The notes below the pieces were generated by a model. That model was not told the origin of the DNA. It made no database searches and saw only the letters and a list, made by a program, of their open reading frames with translations. From Betaproteobacteria bacterium HGW-Betaproteobacteria-22 (GTDB lineage Bacteria; Pseudomonadota; Gammaproteobacteria; Burkholderiales; Methylophilaceae): 42,538 bases of DNA. Of the stretch, positions 9,093 through 17,813 are shown piece by piece; within the stretch, counting starts at the first letter, position 1; each line of letters begins with the position of its first letter. A program made the translations under genes and the position numbers. The stretch covers positions 1-42,538 of the forward strand of contig PHCJ01000020.1 of the NCBI GenBank assembly GCA_002842285.1. The letters run 5' to 3'.

Positions 9093-9471
9093 GTTGGTAT
9101 ATTTCGTTAGGATCTTTAATGACCGGCTGATCTATTAACCACTGCCCTTCGTCTAATTTTTTGAAGAAGCAATTATGTCTACCAGTATGACACGCAATCC
9201 CGCCGACTTGTTCAACTTCAAGCAGAATCACATCCTCATCACAATCTAGACGGATTTCATGTATTCTTTGTACGTGACCCGACTCTTCACCCTTGCGCCA
9301 CAATTTATTGCGTGATCGTGACCAGTAAACCGCCTGTCTGGTATCGCAGCTCAACCGCAACGCTTCGCGATTCATCCAGGCGAACATCAATACACGCCCA
9401 GTGTCGTGTTCTTGCGCAACCACTGGCACAAGACCATTGGCATCCCATTTTACTTCATCCAGCCAACTCAT
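9085..9471 (-). CDS. hisI: Phosphoribosyl-AMP cyclohydrolase (histidine step 3)
   Basis: A 128-residue metalloenzyme that opens the adenine ring of phosphoribosyl-AMP. The metal-binding DCDEDVILL cluster (about 76-84) and the cysteine motif [10 protein letters not shown] (about 94-103) are intact. It overlaps hisF by four bases. Full length for a free-standing HisI. Confidence 0.96.
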   Translation of the reverse strand: MSWLDEVKWDANGLVPVVAQEHDTGRVLMFAWMNREALRLSCDTRQAVYWSRSRNKLWRKGEESGHVQRIHEIRLDCDEDVILLEVEQVGGIACHTGRHNCFFKKLDEGQWLIDQPVIKDPNEIYQHE

Positions 9472-10235
9472 AGACGCACCTCTATGCCATGTTGCACCAT
9501 GTATTCCTTGGCCTGCCTGACGGTATATTCACCATAGTGAAAGATACTGGCGGCCAGCACAGCATCTGCACCGCCTTCCTTCACGCCATCCACCAAATGC
9601 TGCAAATTACCTACCCCTCCGGACGCAATAATCGGCACTTCAACCGCATTACTGATTGCGCGGTTGAGTGGATTATTAAAACCAATCTTGGTGCCATCCC
9701 TATCCATACTGGTCACCAGCAACTCACCGGCACCCAGGCTCACCATATATTCAGCCCATTTTACCGCATCCAGCCCTGTCGCATTACGGCCCCCATGCGT
9801 AAATACTTCCCACTCAAATGGCTGGTTCTCCACTTTCTTGGCATCGATGGCCACAACAATGCACTGCGAACCAAACCTGCCAGCTGCAGCCTGCACCATA
9901 CCGGGGTTAAGCACAGCGGTCGTATTGATGCTCACTTTATCTGCACCTGCATTGAGCAACCTGCGCACATCCTCGACTTCGCGTACGCCCCCCCCCACTG
10001 TCAGCGGGATAAACACCTGACTTGCGACCTCTTCGATTATATGAAGAATTAATCCTCGATTATCTGAACTGGCCGTAATATCGAGAAAGGTAAGCTCGTC
10101 CGCACCCTGTTCATCATAACGCCTGGCAATTTCAACAGGGTCGCCTGCATCACGCAATTCAAGAAAATTGACGCCTTTGACCACCCGCCCATTGGTCACA
10201 TCCAAACATGGAATAATGCGTTTTGCCAAGCCCAT
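9468..10235 (-). CDS. hisF: Imidazole glycerol phosphate synthase, cyclase subunit
   Basis: A 255-residue (beta/alpha)8 barrel that makes imidazole glycerol phosphate and AICAR using ammonia from HisH. The first catalytic Asp is D11 in IPCLDVTNG, the second lies in VVAIDAKKV near residue 130, and the phosphate-binding loops GGGVR and ASGGVG are present. It lies nine bases after hisA and overlaps hisI. Confidence 0.97.
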   Translation of the reverse strand: MGLAKRIIPCLDVTNGRVVKGVNFLELRDAGDPVEIARRYDEQGADELTFLDITASSDNRGLILHIIEEVASQVFIPLTVGGGVREVEDVRRLLNAGADKVSINTTAVLNPGMVQAAAGRFGSQCIVVAIDAKKVENQPFEWEVFTHGGRNATGLDAVKWAEYMVSLGAGELLVTSMDRDGTKIGFNNPLNRAISNAVEVPIIASGGVGNLQHLVDGVKEGGADAVLAASIFHYGEYTVRQAKEYMVQHGIEVRL

Positions 10236-10244
10236 CGATGTCCT

Positions 10245-10985
10245 TTAACTGCTTAACTCGTCAGCCAGTTTTTGCGCTGCTGAAAAATCCAAAGTACCTT
10301 CGTAGATGGCACGCCCAGTAATCGTGCCAATTATGCCCTCATCGGCTACGGCACATAGTTTTCTTACGTCATCCAGATTGGTTACACCACCTGAGGCAAT
10401 CACCGGAATCGTCAATGCCTGCGCCAAGGCTACGGTTGCCTCGATGTTCACCCCAGTCAGCATCCCATCGCGGCCAATGTCGGTATAAACGATTGAACTG
10501 ACACCGTAATCTTCAAATTTTTTTGCTAAATCAATGACATCATGACCCGTGAGCTTCGACCATCCGTCAATCGCAACTTTGCCATCTTTAGCATCCAGAC
10601 CTACCATGATTTGCCCAGGAAACGCATAACATGCCTCATGTAAAAAACCTGGTGTCTTCACGGCAGCCGTACCGATAATCACGTAGTCAATGCCGTTATC
10701 CAGGTAGCGCTCAATGGTGTCTAGGTCGCGAATGCCTCCACCCAACTGAATAGGTATATCCCCGCCCACTGCGCTGACTATCGATTTAATTGCGCCTTCG
10801 TTCACTGGCTTTCCAGCAAATGCACCATTTAAATCGACTAAATGTAGACGCTTCCCACCCAAGTCTACCCAATGCCGCGCCATCGCTCCAGGGTCTTCTG
10901 AAAACACAGTGGATTCTTCCATTAAGCCTTGCTTCAGCCTAACACAATGGCCGTCTTTAAGATCAATTGCTGGGATAATTAACAT
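10245..10985 (-). CDS. hisA: ProFAR isomerase (histidine step 4)
   Basis: A 246-residue (beta/alpha)8 barrel isomerising 5'-ProFAR to PRFAR. Catalytic D8 is in IPAIDLKDG, with GGGIRD around residue 80 and the second Asp in YTDIGRDGM. It sits between hisH and hisF in the usual order. The start at 10985 is the family start. Confidence 0.97.
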   Translation of the reverse strand: MLIIPAIDLKDGHCVRLKQGLMEESTVFSEDPGAMARHWVDLGGKRLHLVDLNGAFAGKPVNEGAIKSIVSAVGGDIPIQLGGGIRDLDTIERYLDNGIDYVIIGTAAVKTPGFLHEACYAFPGQIMVGLDAKDGKVAIDGWSKLTGHDVIDLAKKFEDYGVSSIVYTDIGRDGMLTGVNIEATVALAQALTIPVIASGGVTNLDDVRKLCAVADEGIIGTITGRAIYEGTLDFSAAQKLADELSS

Positions 10986-11043
10986 AGTGAAAATTGAGTT
11001 TAATAAACAAAAAATAGAAAATGAAATGATGTGTTAAAGCGAT

Positions 11044-11691
11044 TTAACTAGGTGACCAGTTTACAAAATTACTTAACAACTGCAGTCCAGCCTGCGCGCT
11101 TTTTTCCGGGTGGAACTGCACCGCAAATAAATTATCTTTAGCGATTGCACAACTAAAACGGTCTGGATAATTACTAAATCCAGCAATCACAGCAGTATCT
11201 TCAGGCTGCACATAGTAACTGTGTACGTAATAAAATCTGGCACCATCGTCTATGCCACGCCACAATGGATGTGCTTGCACCTGATAAACCTGATTCCATC
11301 CCATATGCGGCACTTTTAGTTTTTCGCCATGCGCGTCAACCATATCTGCACCGGCAAAGCGTTTAACATTACCCTTAAACAGCCCCAGGCCTGAAACAGC
11401 ACCCTCTTCTGAGTGTTCAAACAGCATTTGCAGACCAATACATATCCCCAAGAAAGGTTTACGTTTTGCCGCATCAATAATCGCGCTGCGCAAACCTCTT
11501 GCATCCAACTCACGGATACAGTCAGGCATTGCACCTTGCCCCGGAAACACGACGCGCTCAGCACCTGCGACCTCTTCAGGCCGGCTAGTCACTACAATAT
11601 TTTTACCAGGCGCCACATGTTCCAGTGCTTTTGACACGGAACGCAAATTGCCCATGCCATAATCAACTACCGCGATATCAACTTTACTCAT
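11044..11691 (-). CDS. hisH: Imidazole glycerol phosphate synthase, glutamine amidotransferase subunit
   Basis: A 215-residue class I glutamine amidotransferase that feeds ammonia to HisF. The catalytic triad is visible: C84 in GICIGLQ, and H194 and E196 in QFHPEKS. It follows hisB after 66 bases and precedes hisA after 58 bases, the widest gaps in this operon, so an internal promoter is possible but I see no clear one. Confidence 0.97.
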   Translation of the reverse strand: MSKVDIAVVDYGMGNLRSVSKALEHVAPGKNIVVTSRPEEVAGAERVVFPGQGAMPDCIRELDARGLRSAIIDAAKRKPFLGICIGLQMLFEHSEEGAVSGLGLFKGNVKRFAGADMVDAHGEKLKVPHMGWNQVYQVQAHPLWRGIDDGARFYYVHSYYVQPEDTAVIAGFSNYPDRFSCAIAKDNLFAVQFHPEKSAQAGLQLLSNFVNWSPS

Positions 11692-11757
11692 ACGATTTTT
11701 TTAAATACTGCCCAGTGTCATCTCAATATGGCGTTGGCCCATACAAAAACCAAGCAG

Positions 11758-12345
11758 TTACAGGCTGCCTTTTGTAGAAGGCATGATACCTGCCATACGT
11801 GCATCCAGTTCCACCGCCATGCGCAGGGCACGGCCAAACGCCTTGAAAATTGTTTCAGCTTGGTGATGCGCGTTGTGCCCTTTTAAATTATCAATGTGCA
11901 ATGTGACATTCGCATGATTGACGAAACCCTGAAAGAACTCATGAATTAGGTCTACGTCAAAACTGCCGATTGCTGCACGCGTAAAGGCACAGTCAAACTC
12001 CAGACCGGGGCGGCCGGATATATCAAGCACCACACGCGACAACGCCTCATCTAGCGGCACATAAGCATGACCGTAACGGCGAATACCCTTTTTGTCGCCA
12101 ACAGCTTGAGTAAAAGCCTGGCCCAGTGTAATGCCGATGTCTTCTACCGTGTGATGCGCATCTATGTGTAAATCACCCTTAGCATCCACAGTGATATCCA
12201 TCATGCCATGGCGGGCGATCTGATCCAGCATGTGATCTAGAAACCCTAAACCCGTGTCAAAGTTTGAAACGCCGGCTCCATCCAGGTTGATACTCACGGT
12301 GATTTGTGTTTCTAGCGTATTTCTAGTAATTTTGGCGCTGCGCAT
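11758..12345 (-). CDS. hisB: Imidazoleglycerol-phosphate dehydratase
   Basis: A 195-residue dehydratase with the duplicated manganese-binding histidine motifs HHTVEDIG and [12 protein letters not shown] chose the ATG at 12345 because [10 protein letters not shown] matches the usual N-terminus; the frame is open from a GTG at 12402 but those extra residues look unlike the family. It is monofunctional, without the phosphatase domain of enterobacteria. It is the first his gene here: hisG, hisD and hisC, often just upstream in betaproteobacteria, are absent from the window, and an intrinsic terminator plus hps occupy that place. Confidence 0.96.
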   Translation of the reverse strand: MRSAKITRNTLETQITVSINLDGAGVSNFDTGLGFLDHMLDQIARHGMMDITVDAKGDLHIDAHHTVEDIGITLGQAFTQAVGDKKGIRRYGHAYVPLDEALSRVVLDISGRPGLEFDCAFTRAAIGSFDVDLIHEFFQGFVNHANVTLHIDNLKGHNAHHQAETIFKAFGRALRMAVELDARMAGIMPSTKGSL

Positions 12346-12433
12346 AATTGGTAAATTCTTTGATAACACACTGCATTTTAACTCAATAAATGGTGATAAC
12401 ACATACTTCTCTGATGAAATTAACTGCTCAAAT

Positions 12434-12466
12434 AAAAAAACCCCAGTTGTACGCTGGGGTTTTTTA
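12434..12466 (-). terminator. Intrinsic terminator after hps
   Basis: CCCCAG (12441-12446) and CTGGGG (12454-12459) form a GC-rich stem with a seven-base loop. It is flanked by seven A bases on one side and six T bases on the other, so it could work in both directions. Reading on the minus strand it ends hps and separates it from hisB. Confidence 0.9.
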
Positions 12467-12483
12467 GTTTAATGAATCAGAAA

Positions 12484-13161
12484 TTAACTGAACAGTTTTT
12501 TGATCCAACCAAATAAACCACCTGTTGAACCGCCATGAGCGATCGCGGTGATTTCAGCAGCTGCAGCAGCAGGATCAGCCGCACCGTAAATTGCAGCACC
12601 GGCAACAATGATTGTTGCACCTGCGTCACGCACTTGTGCAGCAGTTGCAGCTTTAACACCGCCAGCAACTGAAATATCAACGCCCAGATTCAAACCGGCA
12701 ACCAATGCCAGATCGGCAAATGGCGTTTGGCCGGCAGCTTGCTGGTCCAAGCCGGTGTGAACACCGATAATGTGCGCACCCAGTTTAGCGACTTCTTGCG
12801 TGCGTGTTTTTTTATCTGCAACGTTGATCAAGTCTACTTGTGCTTTTTTACCATATTTATTAGCCACATCAATCACACCTTTGATAGTGCCGATGTCTGA
12901 TGTGCCCAATACAGTGACGATGTCTGCGCCTGCCTTGAAGAATGGCTCTGCTTCATAGAAACCAGCATCCATTGTCTTTAAGTCTACCAAAATTTTGTTA
13001 TTTGGGAACTTGGCACGCAATGTTTGTAGCAACTTGATACCGTTGTGCTTAATGCAAGGCGTACCAATTTCTAAAATATCAACATGAGGAGCAACTTTAG
13101 TTGCTAAAGCAACGGTTGCGTCAAAATCTAGTGAATCTAATGCCATTTGGGTTTGTGCCAC
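12484..13161 (-). CDS. hps: 3-hexulose-6-phosphate synthase (ribulose monophosphate cycle)
   Basis: A 225-residue OMP-decarboxylase-like barrel that condenses formaldehyde with ribulose 5-phosphate, the entry step of RuMP assimilation in methylotrophs. Visible motifs are EIGTPCIKHNG, LVDLKTMDAG, GVHTGLDQQ and SVAGGVK. It uses a GTG start at 13161 with an excellent GGAGG seven bases upstream. After the barrel (about 1-207) there is a short glycine-rich linker and an amphipathic tail, GLFGWIKKLFS, which is unusual for the family as I know it. Monocistronic by layout; no hexulose-phosphate isomerase gene is adjacent. A TATAAT lies upstream near 13220-13230. Confidence 0.97.
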   Translation of the reverse strand: MAQTQMALDSLDFDATVALATKVAPHVDILEIGTPCIKHNGIKLLQTLRAKFPNNKILVDLKTMDAGFYEAEPFFKAGADIVTVLGTSDIGTIKGVIDVANKYGKKAQVDLINVADKKTRTQEVAKLGAHIIGVHTGLDQQAAGQTPFADLALVAGLNLGVDISVAGGVKAATAAQVRDAGATIIVAGAAIYGAADPAAAAAEITAIAHGGSTGGLFGWIKKLFS

Positions 13162-13339
13162 GATACATCCTCCAACTAATCATAAATCGAGTAAGATTTA
13201 CTTAGGTTAAAAATACGAATTGAAAATAATTATTATATTGTGCACAAAACGCACATTTCGCTATCATAACCGCACTTTATAAAAAAATTCAAACTTTTCA
13301 TGCTTAATTTACATGTTTTTTTCAATTTTAGTGACAAGG

Positions 13340-13486
13340 TTAATTAATCCCCGATTTTCTTTTAGGACGCGCATGGTGGTGTGGCGATTTTTGGTTAGTT
13401 TTTTGCCTTATAAGGCCTGCGTAGCTGGTTATGGACGACAAATAAACTGCAAAACCAACCAAAAAAACAGCCACCAGTATTCGCAA
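13340..13486 (-). CDS. Candidate small secreted or membrane peptide (48 residues)
   Basis: I do not recognise this. A minus-strand frame from a TTG at 13486 gives Arg, then a hydrophobic run ILVAVFLVGFAVYLSS, then a possible signal peptidase site after TSYA, and a basic His-rich tail (SPHHHARPKRK) to a TAA at 13340-13342. GGAGA lies about 12 bases upstream of the TTG, a rather long spacing. The signal-peptide shape favours it over the plus-strand frame across the same bases, but no homology supports it. Confidence 0.25.
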   Translation of the reverse strand: MRILVAVFLVGFAVYLSSITSYAGLIRQKTNQKSPHHHARPKRKSGIN

Positions 13487-13771
13487 GACTGTAAAGGTTC
13501 TCCGCAGAATATGTCTGCTTAACCGTTAAGGTCATCACCACCAATCTAGCGTTGCTAGATCAGGATTTTACATGGCAACCAGAGTGCGTCCACATGATCT
13601 GGCGTTATTCAGAAAATTCCATCAGGGATAGCGGCAATACACTTCACTAGAAATCCGGATGTATGGCTGCAATCTTTGGCAACGCAAAATCATTCATTGA
13701 AAGCTTGACATAATGTGGGCGCCCATGCGTGAGTAATCTGAGGTTAACTCAAGAGCGGCTTTTTGCCCCAA

Positions 13772-13804
13772 AACACCAAATCACGCTTTTGCGTATTTGG
13801 TGTT
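13772..13804. repeat. Long hairpin near htpX
   Basis: AACACCAAAT (13772-13781) pairs with ATTTGGTGTT (13795-13804). Inside, ACGC and GCGT extend the stem to 14 pairs with one bulged C and a TTTT loop. There is no T-tract on the plus strand and only four T bases on the minus strand, so it is a poor terminator for htpX, 160 bases away; it could belong to a small RNA. Confidence 0.5.
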
Positions 13805-13967
13805 GTTGTGGATTCCACTCATCGGTAAATTATCTGCCACCCGTTTCTGGCTTCATTTTACTATATCCAGCTAACCATCTGAAGCTACTGTGCTGACAGT
13901 TTCAAAGCCTTTGGGAACCAACAAAACCGAGTGAGATGCAGTGCGCCCGCAAACGGATTAAAAAAAC

Positions 13968-14834
13968 CTAATAGAATCGCGCCAGCGCCAGTAAGCGCGC
14001 GATTCGTTCTTCCGTTTTTGGATGTGTACTGAACAGGTTGTCCATCGAAATCCCTGACAGCGGATTAATAATCATCATCTGCCCCGTCTCAGGATGCGCT
14101 TCTGCAACAGGATTAGTCATTTGATGCGCGTAGTGATGAATTTTTTCCAGTGCGTTAGCCAGTGCTACAGGATCCTGGCTAATTTCAGCGCCTGCTTCAT
14201 CCGCTTCAAATTCTCGCGCCCGCGAGATGGCCATTTGAATAAGCGAAGCCGCCAGAGGAGCGAATAACATCACCAGCAATGCAAGCAGCGGATTTGATCC
14301 ACGCCCGTCACCACCACTGCGTCCACCGCCAAACAGCATGCCGAACTGCGCAATTGACGCAATCGCACCTGCAATCGTGGCCGAAATGGTTGAAATTAAA
14401 GTATCACGATTTTTGATGTGCGCAAGCTCATGTGCCATTACACCACGCAGCTCACGCGCATTTAAAATTTGCATAATGCCTGTTGTGGCGGCTACCGCTG
14501 CATATTCAGGGCTACGTCCTGTCGCGAAGGCATTCGGTTGGGACTCATTAATCACATAAACCTTAGGCATTGGTAGCTGCGCTTTTTCTGCCAGCGCCTT
14601 CACCATTTGATAGTAGGCACGAAACTGGCCATTTGCAGCGGTAACTTCCTGCGCCCCATACATTTTCAGTACCATCTGATCAGAAAACCAGTAAGCATAA
14701 ATATTCATCGCGCCCGCCAACAGCAATGCGATTACCATTCCATTGGCGCCACCTAAGGCCGCACCCACCACGCCGAATAATGCAACAATAGCGGCCATCA
14801 GCACTGCGGTTTTCAACCAATTACCTAACATCAT
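13968..14834 (-). CDS. htpX: Zinc metalloprotease HtpX
   Basis: A 288-residue inner-membrane protease that degrades misfolded membrane proteins. Two N-terminal membrane spans (about 7-28 and 34-50) precede the zinc motif HELAH (H135, E136, H139). A glycine-rich segment (169-180) and a second hydrophobic pair follow, with the third ligand in EFEADEAG near residue 210. Two adjacent ATG codons (14834, 14831) are possible starts behind GAGAGG. It is the last gene of the minus-strand run def-fmt-htpX. Confidence 0.96.
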   Translation of the reverse strand: MMLGNWLKTAVLMAAIVALFGVVGAALGGANGMVIALLLAGAMNIYAYWFSDQMVLKMYGAQEVTAANGQFRAYYQMVKALAEKAQLPMPKVYVINESQPNAFATGRSPEYAAVAATTGIMQILNARELRGVMAHELAHIKNRDTLISTISATIAGAIASIAQFGMLFGGGRSGGDGRGSNPLLALLVMLFAPLAASLIQMAISRAREFEADEAGAEISQDPVALANALEKIHHYAHQMTNPVAEAHPETGQMMIINPLSGISMDNLFSTHPKTEERIARLLALARFY

Positions 14835-14898
14835 GCACCTCTCAGCTTAACTATAAACATCGTTACTGTTCATGAAATAGTGATGCATGTCTTAAAAT

Positions 14899-15867
14899 TC
14901 AAGTAGCATCCTCACGCGTAGAGAAAGTATCACATGATTTTAAGTGATGCCCCTGCACGAATGTCTTTGCGTCCAGGCGCTTGCCACCCGGTGCCTGCAA
15001 TTCCGTAATACGCAAAAAGCCCTCCCCGCAGGCCGTCACAATCCCGTCATGCACTTCCAGAATCTCGCCTGCTTTTGCACCTGCTTTTGCCAGCATTAAA
15101 TCGCCATCCAGGCTGCAAGCTGTCGCCATCCAAATGCGGCAAACCTCACCACGCAAATAAGTTCGTGCGACCGGAAATGGATTAAATGCACGAATCTGTC
15201 GTGAAATTTCCCGTGCACTCTGTTGCCAATCAATTGCAGCCTCAGCTTTTTCAAGCTTGTGCGCATAAGTAACCAAAGACTCATCCTGCGGTTCGCTTGC
15301 CAGTTTGCCGTTGACCACCAAGCGCTGCATGGCCTCCACCATTAACCCTGCCCCCAAATTAGCCAGCGCATCATGCAGTATTTGCGTAGTGTCCGTTTCC
15401 TTGATGGGCACCTCACCCTTGCTAACCATTGCGCCTGCATCCAGCGCAGGCACCACCTCCATAATGGTGACACCGGTGACCGCATCACCCGCAAGAATTG
15501 CTCGGTGAATTGGCGCAGCACCTCGCCAACGCGGCAACAAGGAAGCATGGATGTTGTAACAGCCATATTTAGGCATATCCAAAACTGGTGTTGGAATAAT
15601 TAAGCCGTACGCTGCAACTATCATGACATCAGCATTCACCGCCTGAATCTGCGCCTGCACCTCCGCCTCTTTCAGACGCTCTGGTTGAAACACTCGCAGC
15701 CCATGCTGCTCTGCCAGCACCTTTACAGGGCTTGGCTTCAACTTCATACCTCTGCCTGCTGGCCTGTCTGGTTGAGTGAGCACCATCACCACCTCATGCC
15801 CTGCATTAATAAGTGCTGCCAAAGCCGGCACTGCAAAGTCAGGCGTGCCCGCAAATATTATTTTCAA
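14899..15867 (-). CDS. fmt: Methionyl-tRNA formyltransferase
   Basis: A 322-residue enzyme that formylates initiator Met-tRNA using 10-formyl-tetrahydrofolate. The catalytic region NIHASLLPRWRGAAPIHRAI (about 106-125) is intact, preceded by a Rossmann-like fold and followed by the C-terminal tRNA-binding domain from about 205. It lies 48 bases after def; the two act on opposite ends of the same cycle. Start MKIIFAGTPDF is canonical. Confidence 0.97.
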   Translation of the reverse strand: MKIIFAGTPDFAVPALAALINAGHEVVMVLTQPDRPAGRGMKLKPSPVKVLAEQHGLRVFQPERLKEAEVQAQIQAVNADVMIVAAYGLIIPTPVLDMPKYGCYNIHASLLPRWRGAAPIHRAILAGDAVTGVTIMEVVPALDAGAMVSKGEVPIKETDTTQILHDALANLGAGLMVEAMQRLVVNGKLASEPQDESLVTYAHKLEKAEAAIDWQQSAREISRQIRAFNPFPVARTYLRGEVCRIWMATACSLDGDLMLAKAGAKAGEILEVHDGIVTACGEGFLRITELQAPGGKRLDAKTFVQGHHLKSCDTFSTREDAT

Positions 15868-15915
15868 ATGACTATCCTTTGATTTCTTGACCGTTGATGA
15901 CTGACAGCGCCGGTA

Positions 15916-16416
15916 TTATTTGCCGCGCTTTTGCTTTAGCATTTTATGTTTAATACGGTTACGCTTGAGTGGCGATAAATACTCAACAAACACCTTCCCC
16001 TGCAAGTGATCCATCTCGTGCTGAATACATACACTCAATAAGCCATGAGCTTCCAATGTAAATAGCTTTCCTTGCTCATCCATCGCCTCAACCAGGACTT
16101 TTTCCGCCCTGGTCACGCTTTCATAAATGCCAGGCACGGATAAACATCCCTCTTCGTATACCTGTTCGCCATCGCGCTCCAATATTTTTGGGTTAATAAA
16201 CACCTGCAGCTGGTCTTTCGTTTCGCTGGTGTCTATAATCAACAGTTGAATATGCTGATTTACCTGCGTTGCAGCCAAACCTATACCAGGCGCATCATAC
16301 ATCGTTTCTGCCATATCCCTGATTAGTGCACGAATCGTAGCGTTTACCTCTTTAACGGGTTTTGCAACGGTGTGCAGTCGGGGGTCAGGATAATTCAGGA
16401 TATCTAAAATTGCCAT
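15916..16416 (-). CDS. def: Peptide deformylase
   Basis: A 166-residue metalloprotease that removes the formyl group from nascent proteins. All three motifs are present: GIGLAATQ (45-52), EGCLSVPG with metal ligand C91, and QHEMDHLQG with H133, E134 and H137. It heads the def-fmt operon and is divergent from the LysM protein gene; the 199 bases between hold both promoters and a 17-base tandem repeat. Confidence 0.97.
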   Translation of the reverse strand: MAILDILNYPDPRLHTVAKPVKEVNATIRALIRDMAETMYDAPGIGLAATQVNQHIQLLIIDTSETKDQLQVFINPKILERDGEQVYEEGCLSVPGIYESVTRAEKVLVEAMDEQGKLFTLEAHGLLSVCIQHEMDHLQGKVFVEYLSPLKRNRIKHKMLKQKRGK

Positions 16417-16548
16417 AAAAACTCTTCTGTATCTATTAAAAAACGCAAAACTCTCTCAAAACAATAGCTTTTTCCACAAAAGCTTGATTCTTTAATGAAT
16501 TACATGATAAATTTAACGTAAATTCGCGGTGTGCGTGTTTGATTTATT

Positions 16549-16582
16549 AATATTAATCGCATATCAATATTAATCGCATATC
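16549..16582. repeat. Perfect 17-base tandem duplication
   Basis: AATATTAATCGCATATC occurs twice with no gap (16549-16565 and 16566-16582), 34 bases ahead of the LysM gene start. The AT-rich unit contains TTAATATTAA-like symmetry. It may be a replication-slippage duplication of a promoter element or a repeated protein binding site. Confidence 0.9.
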
Positions 16583-16615
16583 TTTTAGTGCATTTTTGAC
16601 CGAGGTCATCAATAT

Positions 16616-17785
16616 ATGTTCCGCAATATTATAACGCTGCTCGCGCTCTGCTGCTTAAGCTTAAATCTTAATGCACAAGTCATCACGCTAAAAGATAACC
16701 ATCCAGACCGCCATGTCGTCGTTAAAGGCGATACCTTATGGGGGATTTCCGGCAAGTTTCTCAAAGACCCATGGCTGTGGCCCAAAGTCTGGAAATTAAA
16801 CCGCGCACAAATCAAGAACCCACATCTAATTTACCCTGGGGACGTAGTGTTTCTGGACTTATCCGGCGCCCAACCCCAGCTAAAGCTGTTGCGAGAAACG
16901 GTTACTTTAGAGCCTGGTATTAGGGTAGAGCCATTAGATAAAGCTGCCATTCACACCATCCCACTGAATGTCATAGCACCTTTTCTGAGCCAACCTCTGA
17001 TTATTGAAAAAGATCAGCTTGCCGAATCGCCGAGAATCATCGCCGGGCAGGATGACCGCGTAGTTTTGAGTCCAGGCACGCGTGTATACATTAACGATAT
17101 TCCTGAAAACGAAAATGTTGACTGGTACGTTTATCGCCCGGGTGACACCCTGATTGACCCTGACAGTAAAGAGGTATTGGGTGTTGAAGCCACCTATTTG
17201 GGTGATGCCAGAATCAGAAAATATGGCAAACCTGCCACCGCTGATATTATAAAAGCGAAAGAAGAAATTTTTGTAAGAGACAGGCTTGTGCCAAGTAGCG
17301 ACAACCCCATCACCAACTTTGTACCCCGCGCGCCTGAAGCTGAAATTGCCGGACGCATCATGAAGGTCTATGGTGGTGTAGCAGAAGCAGGGCCCGAAAG
17401 TATTGTATCCATCAGTCGTGGCGCAGTGGATGGACTAGAAGTAGGTCACGTACTTGCGATTAACCGTTATGGCCGGGTTATTAAGGACCCTGAACCCACC
17501 AAAGAAGCGTTAGAGCAGATTCAAAAGCAAAAAACTGAAGAGAAACCAAAATTAAAGGAACTGAACTTTGACGTTTCACGTGACGAAGAAGGTAAGCCGA
17601 TTGTTAATTTTGAGAAGGCCCCTGAAGCCAGTAAGGAACTTGTGCTGGAGCCCGGCTATATCAAACTTCCGGATGAGCGCATCGGCCTGCTGATGGTTTT
17701 CCGCGTGTTTGACCGCGTGTCTTACGGTCTTATCATGCAGGCATCCCAGCCGGTCCATACACTGGACTCCGTCCAAACACCCTAG
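16616..17785 (+). CDS. Secreted LysM peptidoglycan-binding protein
   Basis: A 389-residue periplasmic protein. A signal peptide (about 1-20, ending NLNAQ) is followed by a LysM domain at about 31-80 (HVVVKGDTLWGISGKF ... NPHLIYPGDVVFLD), which binds peptidoglycan glycan strands. The rest (about 100-389) is unassigned, with a charged Lys/Glu-rich stretch near 300-330. A LysM protein in this place between def and dprA is standard for betaproteobacteria. Its exact job is unknown. GAGG lies about 11 bases before the ATG. Confidence 0.9.
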   Translation: MFRNIITLLALCCLSLNLNAQVITLKDNHPDRHVVVKGDTLWGISGKFLKDPWLWPKVWKLNRAQIKNPHLIYPGDVVFLDLSGAQPQLKLLRETVTLEPGIRVEPLDKAAIHTIPLNVIAPFLSQPLIIEKDQLAESPRIIAGQDDRVVLSPGTRVYINDIPENENVDWYVYRPGDTLIDPDSKEVLGVEATYLGDARIRKYGKPATADIIKAKEEIFVRDRLVPSSDNPITNFVPRAPEAEIAGRIMKVYGGVAEAGPESIVSISRGAVDGLEVGHVLAINRYGRVIKDPEPTKEALEQIQKQKTEEKPKLKELNFDVSRDEEGKPIVNFEKAPEASKELVLEPGYIKLPDERIGLLMVFRVFDRVSYGLIMQASQPVHTLDSVQTP

Positions 17786-17813
17786 ACTCTTTATTATTTT
17801 TTAGTGCTTTGAT

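Larger units (their letters stand above)
13174..13967. other. Approximately 800-base region without a firm gene
   Basis: Upstream of hps and downstream of htpX there is no ORF I can assign. On the hps side lies its AT-rich promoter region. The rest holds an odd palindrome CTTAACCGTTAAG (13519-13531), a hairpin ATCTAGC/GCTAGAT (13544-13560), TGGGCGCCCA (13716-13725) and a long hairpin at 13772-13804. One candidate small peptide is listed separately. It may be remnants of lost genes or a small RNA locus; I cannot decide which. Confidence 0.6.

Noticed and set aside
9489-10052. Long plus-strand frame opposite hisF
   Set aside because: hisF is unambiguous on the minus strand with intact catalytic residues; the plus-strand frame is its shadow.
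13313-13522. Plus-strand 69-codon frame in the gene-free region
   Set aside because: Composition is unlike a protein and its start lies in AT-rich sequence with no ribosome binding site; the opposite strand gives a more protein-like frame.
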